14,505 nucleotides of DNA from Mycoplasmatota bacterium. Its GTDB lineage: Bacteria; Bacillota_I; Bacilli_A; Izemoplasmatales; Izemoplasmataceae. Below, piece by piece: positions 6,205-12,478 of the stretch. Each line of letters opens with the position of its first letter. Within the stretch, counting starts at the first letter, position 1. The notes beneath the pieces are model-generated. The model made no database searches and had not been told where the DNA came from. It saw only the letters and a program-made list of their open reading frames with translations. The stretch spans positions 1-14,505 of the forward strand of contig DAOWHG010000009.1 in NCBI GenBank assembly GCA_030641535.1, read 5' to 3'. Made by a program: the position numbers and the translations under genes.

Positions 6205-7890
6205 ATGAATTTATTAGCTGATGCAGTAGTAATTGATTGGAAGGTAACAATTTTTGCGATTGTTGGGGGACTTGGGATTTTCTTATATGGAATTAACCTT
6301 ATGGGAGATTCTTTAAAGGCTTTAGCAGGTAGTAAATTAAAAATAATTATTGAAAAAACTACAAATACTCCTTTAAAAGGAATCGTTGTAGGGATTGTTA
6401 TTACTGGATTGATTCAGTCTTCTTCTGGTACTACTGCTTTGACAGTAGGATTAGTTAGAGCTGGATTAATGACTTTGCCTCAAGCTATTGGAGTTATTAT
6501 TGGAGCTAATATTGGGACAACAGTGACATCTTTCTTGCTTGGATTACCAATTAAAGAATATGCTTTACCAATTATGGCAATGGGAAGTTTCTTTATATTT
6601 TTTATGCATTCTAAAAAATATAAACAGTTTGGTGGAGTTCTGCTAGGTTTTGGGATGTTGTTCTTTGGACTAGATGTTATGGGTGGAGCTTTAAAAGCTT
6701 TAGTAAAATTACCTGAATTTGCAAACGCGTTAACTGCTGTTGGAGATATTCCGATTTTAGGTTTAGTTGTTGGGTCTGTAACTACAGCAATTGTTCAATC
6801 AAGTAGTGCAACAATAGGTATATTACAAGGTTTGTATTCAACAGGTGCTGTGCCACTAGTTGGAGCAATAGCGATTTTGTTTGGTAGTAATATAGGGACT
6901 ACAGTTACTGCTGTATTTGCCTCTATAGGAGGAAGTGTTGCTGCAAGGAGAACTGCTGCAGCCCATGTATTATTTAATGTTATGGGAAGTTTGGCATTCA
7001 TGTTAATTTTGGGACCATATACAAAATTGATTACTTGGGTTGAAGGAAGATTTTTGGGTGGAGAACCAGTCGCTATGACAATATTCTTTGCCCACTTTGG
7101 ATTTAACTTAGTAAATACAATTATTTTCTTCTTCTTAATTAAGCAATTAGTTTGGATGGTTACTAAAATGATCAAAGGGGACGATATGTTGATTGAAGTT
7201 GATGTAGATGCACTCCAAGACCACTTAATTGAAGAATCTCCATATTTGGCATTAGAAAGCGCTAAAGTGGTTGTATTAAATATGGGAAGAATAACAAAAC
7301 AGATGTTTGAAGGGGTTATGGAATATTCTTTTACAAATAAGAAGAAAGCTTTAGAAAATGGTGAACAAATTGAAGAAATGTTAGATACTATTGATAATAA
7401 AGTTCACGATTACTTAGTTAAGATAGCTCAATTTGGATTAGACGAAGATGCTTCACAATTACAAGCTTCTTACGTTGATACAATTAGAGATTTTGAAAGA
7501 ATTGGAGATCATTGTACTAATATATTTGAATTCTTTGAACACCGATATGATAGTAAAATTGTGTTAAGTGCAGAAGCCAAAGATGAATTAACAAGGCTTT
7601 ACGATGTTGTTTTAGAAACAATTAGTTTTACTCTTGATGCTTTTGAAACACAAGATAAAGATATTGCTCATAAAGTAATGGAAAGAGAAGATATAATTGA
7701 TCGTTTAGTTATTAGAAACCGTAAACGTCATATTAAAAGACTTAATGATCGTGGTTCTGTTGAAACAATTGATGGATTCTATGTCGATATCTTATCGAAT
7801 GTTGAACGTATTGGAGATCATTGTAATAATATAGTAATTAATATAATACAAGAAAGCTACTATAATGAAGAATTGGATTATGATTATTAA
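6205..7890 (+). CDS. Na+/phosphate cotransporter family protein with PhoU-like tail
   Basis: A 561-residue inner-membrane protein of the Na/Pi cotransporter II (NptA/YjbB-like) family. The membrane part (about 12-325) holds the family's inverted repeat: LIQSSSGTT (69-77) with GANIGTTVT (100-108), and IVQSSSAT (196-203) with GSNIGTTVT (227-235). The QSSS motifs line the sodium/phosphate site. The cytosolic tail (about 345-550) is a PhoU-like helical bundle with two DFERIGDHCTNI / NVERIGDHCNNI signatures (429-440, 532-543), the metal-binding E/D motif of PhoU. It should move phosphate with Na+; direction is uncertain, since E. coli YjbB exports while others import. Length is normal for the fused form. 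It is a single-gene unit with its own promoter and terminator. No Pho regulator site was recognised. Confidence 0.92.
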   Translation: MNLLADAVVIDWKVTIFAIVGGLGIFLYGINLMGDSLKALAGSKLKIIIEKTTNTPLKGIVVGIVITGLIQSSSGTTALTVGLVRAGLMTLPQAIGVIIGANIGTTVTSFLLGLPIKEYALPIMAMGSFFIFFMHSKKYKQFGGVLLGFGMLFFGLDVMGGALKALVKLPEFANALTAVGDIPILGLVVGSVTTAIVQSSSATIGILQGLYSTGAVPLVGAIAILFGSNIGTTVTAVFASIGGSVAARRTAAAHVLFNVMGSLAFMLILGPYTKLITWVEGRFLGGEPVAMTIFFAHFGFNLVNTIIFFFLIKQLVWMVTKMIKGDDMLIEVDVDALQDHLIEESPYLALESAKVVVLNMGRITKQMFEGVMEYSFTNKKKALENGEQIEEMLDTIDNKVHDYLVKIAQFGLDEDASQLQASYVDTIRDFERIGDHCTNIFEFFEHRYDSKIVLSAEAKDELTRLYDVVLETISFTLDAFETQDKDIAHKVMEREDIIDRLVIRNRKRHIKRLNDRGSVETIDGFYVDILSNVERIGDHCNNIVINIIQESYYNEELDYDY

Positions 7891-7921
7891 TGTACTAGTA
7901 TTTTGTTATAAATATTCAATT

Positions 7922-7953
7922 AAAAGATAAAAGTTCACCCTTTTATCTTTTTT
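7922..7953 (+). terminator. Rho-independent terminator after the Na/Pi gene
   Basis: A 12-bp, mostly A-T stem (7922-7933 with 7940-7951), 6-base loop, T run to 7953. Weaker than the others because of its low GC. Confidence 0.75.
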
Positions 7954-7999
7954 CTTGCATAGATTATAAACATAATATATAATAATATAGCACTAAATA

Positions 8000-8028
8000 T
8001 TTAAAGTGTTATATTAATGTGATATAAT
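8000..8028 (+). promoter_or_regulatory. Promoter of the DUF1934-rpoE operon
   Basis: TTTAAA (8000-8005), 17 bases, TATAAT (8023-8028) preceded by TGa, so again an extended -10. The predicted leader before ATG 8050 is only about 15 bases, with GGTGAT (8041-8046) matching the 3' part of the consensus ribosome site. Confidence 0.7.
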
Positions 8029-8049
8029 ATCTAGTGGTTTGGTGATTAT

Positions 8050-8424
8050 ATGGAAAAAGTAATAATAGATTTTAGAATGAATTCGCTTGATAATAAAGTG
8101 GAATTCACTACTATAGGCGAATTTGACAAACATGAACTTAAGTTTATAGATAATGAGGAAACTGATCATTATATAATTTTCAAAAATGATACTGTTGAAT
8201 ATTATAAAAAAGGCCTAATGGATATGAAATTTATATTTGATTTAAAGAACAATACAAAAGGTATATATAAAGTAGATAATAATCCTTTTGTGTTTGATAT
8301 TGTAACTACAAAATTAGAAAGCAATGGTAATAGGTTAGTTATTAAGTATAATTTGATTCAAGATAATGAAATTATTAATCAAAGTGAACTTAATATAAAA
8401 TATTCTGTTACTAAGGAGGAGTAA
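8050..8424 (+). CDS. DUF1934 family protein (YwiB-like)
   Basis: A 124-residue predicted beta-barrel protein of the DUF1934/YwiB family. The family pattern is visible in the alternating strands and in 'NPFVFDIVTTKLE' followed by 'RLVIKYNLIQDNEIINQSELNIKY', the conserved C-terminal end. There is no signal peptide or membrane segment, so it is cytosolic. The biochemical function of the family is not known to me. In Bacillota this gene usually sits next to argS and/or rpoE; here rpoE follows after 2 bases, which supports the call. The start is an ATG with a short leader and a modest Shine-Dalgarno. Confidence 0.72.
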   Translation: MEKVIIDFRMNSLDNKVEFTTIGEFDKHELKFIDNEETDHYIIFKNDTVEYYKKGLMDMKFIFDLKNNTKGIYKVDNNPFVFDIVTTKLESNGNRLVIKYNLIQDNEIINQSELNIKYSVTKEE

Positions 8425-8426
8425 AT

Positions 8427-9119
8427 ATGCAAAATATTAAAGAGCAATCATTAATTGATTCAGCAGAAAGAGTAGTAAGAAAGAAAAAAACACCGTTAGA
8501 TTTATATGCTTTATTTAATGTTGTTTGTGCTGAAAAAAGTCTTAATGAAGAGGAAAAATCATCTTTAATTACTCAGTTTTATACTGATTTGATTACTTCT
8601 GCTAAATTTGTTTATACTGGAGACAATACATGGGATCTTAAAGAATTCCAAAAAACCGATTTAAGAGAAAAAGACGGATTTTATTATAAAGAGTATACTG
8701 TTATTCCAGATACTTTAGAGGAATTAGAAGCTAAAGAAGCTAAAGCTAAGGCGAAAATTAAAACAAAAGCAAAAGCGAAAGCCAAAGCGAAAGCAAAAGC
8801 CAAAGCAAAAGCCAAAACTAAGCCAGTTGTTGAAGAAGTAGTTGTTGAAGAAGTGGTTGTTGAAGAAGTGGTTGTTGAAGAAGCGGTTGTTGAAGAAGTG
8901 GTTGTTGAAGAAGCGGTTGTTGAAAAAGAAGTTAAAAAAGAACCGGTTGTAAAAGGTAAGAAAGCTGTTAAAAAAACCGAAGCAGAATCAAAAGAAGCAA
9001 AAGATGGCAAGGTTGAAGAATATGAAGAAGAAGTATTTGACGAATTCGAAGATGAGTTTGATGAAGAAAAATATAACGAATATATGGATACTTATGAAAA
9101 TAAGTATGATGAAAAATAA
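8427..9119 (+). CDS. rpoE: RNA polymerase delta subunit with expanded Lys-Ala and VVEEV repeats
   Basis: A 230-residue RNA polymerase delta factor, longer than the roughly 170-190 typical of Bacillus relatives. Residues 1-90 are the folded HARE-HTH domain ('DLYALFNVV', 'FVYTGDNTWDLKEF'). The tail differs from the norm. A Lys-Ala tract (about 105-132) recalls the short lysine stretch known in B. subtilis delta but is far longer. Then come seven copies of VVEEV/A (134-168), a second basic patch (169-183) and the usual acidic end (197-230). Delta binds core polymerase, speeds recycling and lowers nonspecific nucleic-acid binding; the acidic tail is known to do the latter. The ribosome site AAGGAGG (8413-8419) lies in the end of the upstream gene, so the two are coupled. 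Confident on identity; tail function is inference. Confidence 0.9.
   Translation: MQNIKEQSLIDSAERVVRKKKTPLDLYALFNVVCAEKSLNEEEKSSLITQFYTDLITSAKFVYTGDNTWDLKEFQKTDLREKDGFYYKEYTVIPDTLEELEAKEAKAKAKIKTKAKAKAKAKAKAKAKAKTKPVVEEVVVEEVVVEEVVVEEAVVEEVVVEEAVVEKEVKKEPVVKGKKAVKKTEAESKEAKDGKVEEYEEEVFDEFEDEFDEEKYNEYMDTYENKYDEK
8739..8822 (+). repeat. 6-bp Ala-Lys codon repeat inside rpoE
   Basis: About 14 dipeptide units of GCN-AAR (Ala-Lys), with Ile and Thr replacing Ala at three places. The Ala codons mix GCA, GCC and GCG, although GCC and GCG are rare elsewhere in this AT-rich window, so the array is not a simple recent expansion of one unit. Confidence 0.9.
8826..8930 (+). repeat. Seven 15-bp tandem repeats (VVEEV/A) inside rpoE
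   Basis: Seven in-frame units of GTT-GTT-GAA-GAA-GNN. The first four codons are identical in units 1-6 and only the fifth varies (GTA, GTG or GCG). Unit 7 is degenerate and ends VVEKE. Near identity at silent positions suggests recent copy-number change. Confidence 0.95.
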
Positions 9120-9127
9120 AATTACTA

Positions 9128-9163
9128 TTGAATTATAATTTATCATTTGATATAATCTTTATG
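9128..9163 (+). promoter_or_regulatory. pyrG promoter with GGGC start site
   Basis: TTGAAT (9128-9133), exactly 17 bases, then TATAAT (9151-9156) with extended TGa. The predicted first transcribed bases, 7 after the -10, are GGGC (9163-9166). That is the initial sequence needed for CTP-sensitive reiterative transcription at pyrG in B. subtilis. Confidence 0.85.
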
Positions 9164-9177
9164 GGCACTTAAGATTT

Positions 9178-9207
9178 AAAGTCCTCCTGTCTGGGAGGAC
9201 TTTTTTT
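9178..9207 (+). terminator. pyrG: pyrG leader attenuator (CTP-sensing); also ends rpoE
   Basis: An 11-bp stem (9178-9188 with 9193-9203, closed by one wobble), 4-base loop and seven Ts (9201-9207), lying between the pyrG promoter and start codon. The 5' arm contains the all-pyrimidine TCCTCCT (9182-9188). In the known B. subtilis mechanism, low CTP makes polymerase stutter at the GGG start, and the added Gs pair with such a tract to block the terminator. Transcripts running in from rpoE lack the G run, so for them the hairpin would always terminate. Confidence 0.85.
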
Positions 9208-9213
9208 ATTATT

Positions 9214-9261
9214 ATAAAGAGGTGAAAATAATGAAGCATAAAGAGGTGAAAATAATGAAGC
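9214..9261 (+). repeat. Perfect 24-bp tandem duplication of the pyrG translation start
   Basis: Copy 1 (9214-9237) and copy 2 (9238-9261) are identical. Each holds a ribosome binding site (AGAGGTGA) and ATGAAG. The unit is eight codons, so ATG 9231 and ATG 9255 are in the same frame with no stop between them. Confidence 0.97.
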
Positions 9262-10859
9262 AAACAAAGTATATATTTGTTACTGGAGGAGTGGTTTCAA
9301 GTCTTGGTAAAGGGATTACTGCATCTTCACTTGGACGTTTGTTGAAGAACAGAGGATTGAAAGTTTTTATGCAAAAGTTTGATCCATATATAAATGTAGA
9401 TCCAGGAACAATGTCGCCATACCAACATGGTGAAGTTTTTGTAACTGATGATGGAGCTGAGACTGACTTAGATTTAGGCCATTATGAAAGATTTATTGAT
9501 GAAAATTTAAGTAAGGCAAGTAATATTACTACTGGTAGAGTTTATGCTAGTGTAATTGAAAAAGAAAGAAAAGGTGAATATCTAGGTGCTACTATCCAAG
9601 TTATTCCACATATAACTAATGAAATTAAAGATAAATTAATTCAAGCAGCTAATGAATCAGAAGCTGATATTGTAATTACTGAAATAGGTGGAACAGTTGG
9701 GGATATTGAATCTTTACCATTTTTAGAAGCAATTCGTCAATTTAGGAGAGATGTTGGATATAAAAACACTATATATATACACAATACTTTAGTTCCATAT
9801 TTAAGTGCAGCAAAAGAATTAAAGACTAAACCTACTCAACATAGTGTTAAGGAACTACGTAGTTTAGGTATTACTCCAGATATTATCGTTCTTCGTACCA
9901 CTCATTCAATAACTAATCCAATGAGAGAAAAAATTGCATTATTTTGTGACGTAAAGAAAGAAGCTGTTATTGAAGCAAGAGATTGTGAAATATTATATGA
10001 AGTAGCTCTTAAACTAAAAGAACAAAATCTAGATGATTTAGTAGTAGATCACTTTGGACTAATTACTAAAGAATGTGATTTACAAGAATGGAAAGCATTA
10101 GTGGAAAGAGTGAAAGCACTAGATAAAGAAGTAACCATTGCATTAGTAGGTAAATATGTTTCTCTACAAGATGCCTATTTGAGTGTTAGTGAGGCATTGA
10201 ATCATGCTGGGTATTTCCATTATGCAAAAGTAAATATTAAATGGATTAATGCAGGTGAATTAATTGAGGGAGACATAGAATCTTACTTAAAAGATATAGA
10301 TGGAATAATTGTTCCTGGAGGATTTTGGAAAAGAGCTATAGAAGGGAAAATCAAGGCGATAACTTATGCTAGGGAAAATAATATTCCATATTTGGGGCTA
10401 TGTTTAGGAATGCAACTAGCCACAATAGAATTTGCTAGAAATGTTTGTGATATGGAGGATGCTAATTCTACAGAAATGAATCCATTTACAAAATATCCAA
10501 TAATTGATTATTTGCCAGATCAATACGAAGGTATCAATATGGGCGGAACACTAAGACTTGGGTTGTACAATTGTAAAGTTAAGAAAAATACAATGGCTTT
10601 TAAAGCTTATGGTAAGACAATGATTAAGGAAAGACATCGTCATAGATATGAGTTTAGAAATGAATATTTAGATAAATTAGAGAAATGCGGATTAGTATTT
10701 TCAGGAATAAATCCTGAAAATAACTTAGTAGAAATGATTGAATTAAAGGATCACAAGTTCTTTATTGGAACACAGTTTCATCCTGAGTTCTTATCAAGGC
10801 CTCAAAGATCACATCCTTTATTTAGAGAATTTATAGCTGCAGCATTGGATAAACAGTAA
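9255..10859 (+). CDS. pyrG: CTP synthase (glutamine hydrolysing)
   Basis: A 534-residue cytosolic CTP synthase making CTP from UTP, ATP and glutamine. The synthetase domain (1-270) has the P-loop GGVVSSLGKG (11-20), TDLDLGHYERF (70-80), KTKPTQHSVKELR (190-202) and the CTP-feedback region. The class I glutaminase domain (about 290-530) has PGG (354-356), the nucleophile C383 in GLCLGMQ, the lid GGTLRLG (430-436), RHRHRYE (460-466) and H509/E511 in FHPEF. ATG 9255 matches the family's usual start (MxxTKYIFVTGG) and length; the upstream in-frame ATG 9231 has an identical ribosome site and may give a form 8 residues longer. Odd: the loop normally PGGFGxRG reads PGGFWKRA, with both later glycines replaced. 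Regulated by the leader attenuator. Confidence 0.97.
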   Translation: MKQTKYIFVTGGVVSSLGKGITASSLGRLLKNRGLKVFMQKFDPYINVDPGTMSPYQHGEVFVTDDGAETDLDLGHYERFIDENLSKASNITTGRVYASVIEKERKGEYLGATIQVIPHITNEIKDKLIQAANESEADIVITEIGGTVGDIESLPFLEAIRQFRRDVGYKNTIYIHNTLVPYLSAAKELKTKPTQHSVKELRSLGITPDIIVLRTTHSITNPMREKIALFCDVKKEAVIEARDCEILYEVALKLKEQNLDDLVVDHFGLITKECDLQEWKALVERVKALDKEVTIALVGKYVSLQDAYLSVSEALNHAGYFHYAKVNIKWINAGELIEGDIESYLKDIDGIIVPGGFWKRAIEGKIKAITYARENNIPYLGLCLGMQLATIEFARNVCDMEDANSTEMNPFTKYPIIDYLPDQYEGINMGGTLRLGLYNCKVKKNTMAFKAYGKTMIKERHRHRYEFRNEYLDKLEKCGLVFSGINPENNLVEMIELKDHKFFIGTQFHPEFLSRPQRSHPLFREFIAAALDKQ

Positions 10860-10864
10860 GTTAT

Positions 10865-10904
10865 GTAGCCTTATTTTAGACATTTGAAATAAGGCTGCTT
10901 TTTT
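10865..10904 (+). terminator. Rho-independent terminator of pyrG
   Basis: A 10-bp perfect stem (10867-10876 with 10887-10896), extended by a wobble and a G-C pair, a loop of about 10 bases and a T run at 10899-10904. A second T run follows at about 10911-10915. Confidence 0.9.
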
Positions 10905-11031
10905 AATGCTTTTTTATATGACAAAAACAGGCATCCCGCACATAACAACTATAAACTGTGAATGGCACAGATTGGGTATTTCTATAAAAAAAACAGACAC
11001 TAGTATTTTTCTTTTTTTCAAGATAATTTTA
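10905..11031 (+). other. Unexplained intergenic segment between pyrG and tldD
   Basis: About 125 bases with no convincing gene. The part at about 10918-10980 is visibly richer in G and C than its surroundings. It holds a small hairpin (CTGTG 10956-10960 with CACAG 10966-10970), and AAAAACAG followed by GC or AC recurs on both sides (near 10925 and 10990). It could be a remnant of a mobile element, a small RNA, or drifted sequence. Confidence 0.3.
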
Positions 11032-11040
11032 TGATATAAT
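11032..11040 (+). promoter_or_regulatory. Extended -10 promoter of tldD-tldE
   Basis: TGaTATAAT at 11032-11040. The region at -35 is only a T run. AGGAGG at 11072-11077, 6 bases before ATG 11084, is a strong ribosome binding site. Confidence 0.75.
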
Positions 11041-11083
11041 CAATTTAGACATAATAAGTTTTTATTAATATAGGAGGAATACA

Positions 11084-12478
11084 ATGTTAGGAAAAGTGAT
11101 TATAGAAAAAGTTTTATATGCTGCTTTAGAAACTAATGCTGACTTTGCTGAAGTGTTTATTGAAGATAAATTCCAAACGGATATATCAATGCTTTCGAGT
11201 AATGTTGAAAAGGTAGATAGTTCAAAAGTTTTTGGAGTAGGAGTAAGAGTTGCAAGAGGGTATCATTCAGTTTATGGATATACAAACAGTTCCTTAGAAG
11301 ACGATTTAGTTAAATTAGCTAGTGATTTAGCCCAGTCTTTCGAAGGTGAAATACTTAATATTAAATTTGAACTAGAAGAAATGAAGGTTGGTAATGCCCA
11401 CAAAATTAAAATCTTACCTTCTGAAGTATCAATTGAAGAAAAAGTTGATTTAATTAAAAGAGCAAATAAAGCTGCTAGAGATTACGATAAAGAGATTACT
11501 CAAGTGGGAATCAGATATACAGATTATGTTCAAAATATCTGGTTAGCAAACACTGAAGGAACATATGTCCAAGATACTAGAGTAAGAACAAGACTTGGTA
11601 TCAACGCTATAGGAGCTAATGAGGTTACTAAACAATCTGGATTTAATGGTCCTGGAGGACATTATGGATTTGAGTTTTATTCAGACATTATAAATGTAGA
11701 AGGTGCAGCAAAAGAAGCTTCACGTGTTGCAATCACAATGTTACATGCAGATGAATGTCCTAGTGGTAAAATGCCTGTAGTTATCGATAATGGGTTTGGT
11801 GGAGTAATTTTCCACGAAGCGTGTGGACACAGTTTAGAAGCAACAAGTGTTGCTAAAGGAGCAAGTGTTTTTTCTGGTAAAAAAGGCGAAAAAATCGCTA
11901 GTGAATTAGTTACTGCAATTGATGATGGAACAATATCAAATGCATGGGGAAGCGCTACATATGACGATGAAGGTAATCTTCAAAAACGTCGTGTTTTAAT
12001 AAAAGATGGAATATTAAATAGCTATATGATAGATAAATTAAACGCAAAAAGAATGAATGATGAATGTACAAATTCAGGTCGTAGAGAATCATATCGTTTT
12101 GCACCAACATCAAGAATGACAAACACATATATTGCTAACGGTGAATCTACTTTTGAAGAAATTATTGCTGCAACTAAGTTCGGACTATATGCTAAAAAAA
12201 TGGGTGGAGGTAGTGTTAATCCGCCTACTGGTGATTTTAATTTCTCTGTTGGTGAAGGTTATATGATTAGAGATGGTAAGATTGCAGAACCTGTTAGAGG
12301 TGCCACTTTAGTAGGGACAGGATCTGAGGCTTTATTGAAAGTAGATATGGTAGCTAATAATTTATTATCTGCTCAAGGAATGTGCGGTAGTCTTTCTGGA
12401 AGTATTCCAACTGATGTTGGACAACCAACTATTAGAGTTTCTGAAATCACAGTTGGTGGAAGAAAGGGGGCAAACTAA
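11084..12478 (+). CDS. tldD: TldD metallopeptidase subunit
   Basis: A 464-residue TldD family protein, the catalytic subunit of the TldD/TldE zinc peptidase. In E. coli this complex degrades unfolded peptides threaded into its barrel, trims the microcin B17 precursor and helps degrade the CcdA antitoxin. The zinc motif is HEACGH (H244, E245, H249), with the third ligand most likely C434 in GMCGS, followed by the family end VGQPTI...ITVGG. Other family landmarks are GFGGVIFHE and 'NPPTGDFNFSVGEGY' (379-393). There is no signal peptide, so it is cytosolic. The next gene, tldE, overlaps by one base (TAATG), as expected for subunits made in equal amounts. No modified-peptide precursor gene is nearby, so a general peptide-clearing role is more likely. 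Confidence 0.94.
   Translation: MLGKVIIEKVLYAALETNADFAEVFIEDKFQTDISMLSSNVEKVDSSKVFGVGVRVARGYHSVYGYTNSSLEDDLVKLASDLAQSFEGEILNIKFELEEMKVGNAHKIKILPSEVSIEEKVDLIKRANKAARDYDKEITQVGIRYTDYVQNIWLANTEGTYVQDTRVRTRLGINAIGANEVTKQSGFNGPGGHYGFEFYSDIINVEGAAKEASRVAITMLHADECPSGKMPVVIDNGFGGVIFHEACGHSLEATSVAKGASVFSGKKGEKIASELVTAIDDGTISNAWGSATYDDEGNLQKRRVLIKDGILNSYMIDKLNAKRMNDECTNSGRRESYRFAPTSRMTNTYIANGESTFEEIIAATKFGLYAKKMGGGSVNPPTGDFNFSVGEGYMIRDGKIAEPVRGATLVGTGSEALLKVDMVANNLLSAQGMCGSLSGSIPTDVGQPTIRVSEITVGGRKGAN

Noticed and set aside
6795..7175. Minus-strand ORF inside the Na/Pi cotransporter gene
   Set aside because: The sense strand encodes a fully conserved transporter; the antisense reading has no family pattern or ribosome site.
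8826..8930. Tandem repeat considered as a CRISPR-like array
   Set aside because: Units are contiguous 15-mers without spacers and are in-frame coding sequence.
8684..9010. Minus-strand ORF of about 108 residues rich in Ser, Thr and Ala
   Set aside because: It is the antisense reading of the rpoE repeats; the low-complexity sequence follows from the repeat units and there is no ribosome site.
9222..9230. GTG at 9222 as pyrG start
   Set aside because: It lies within the first copy of the ribosome binding site; ATG 9231 and ATG 9255 each have properly spaced sites and 9255 matches the family N-terminus.
10918..11034. Plus-strand ORF of 38 codons between pyrG and tldD
   Set aside because: No ribosome binding site, ends in TGA unlike all other genes here, runs into the tldD promoter and resembles no family I know.
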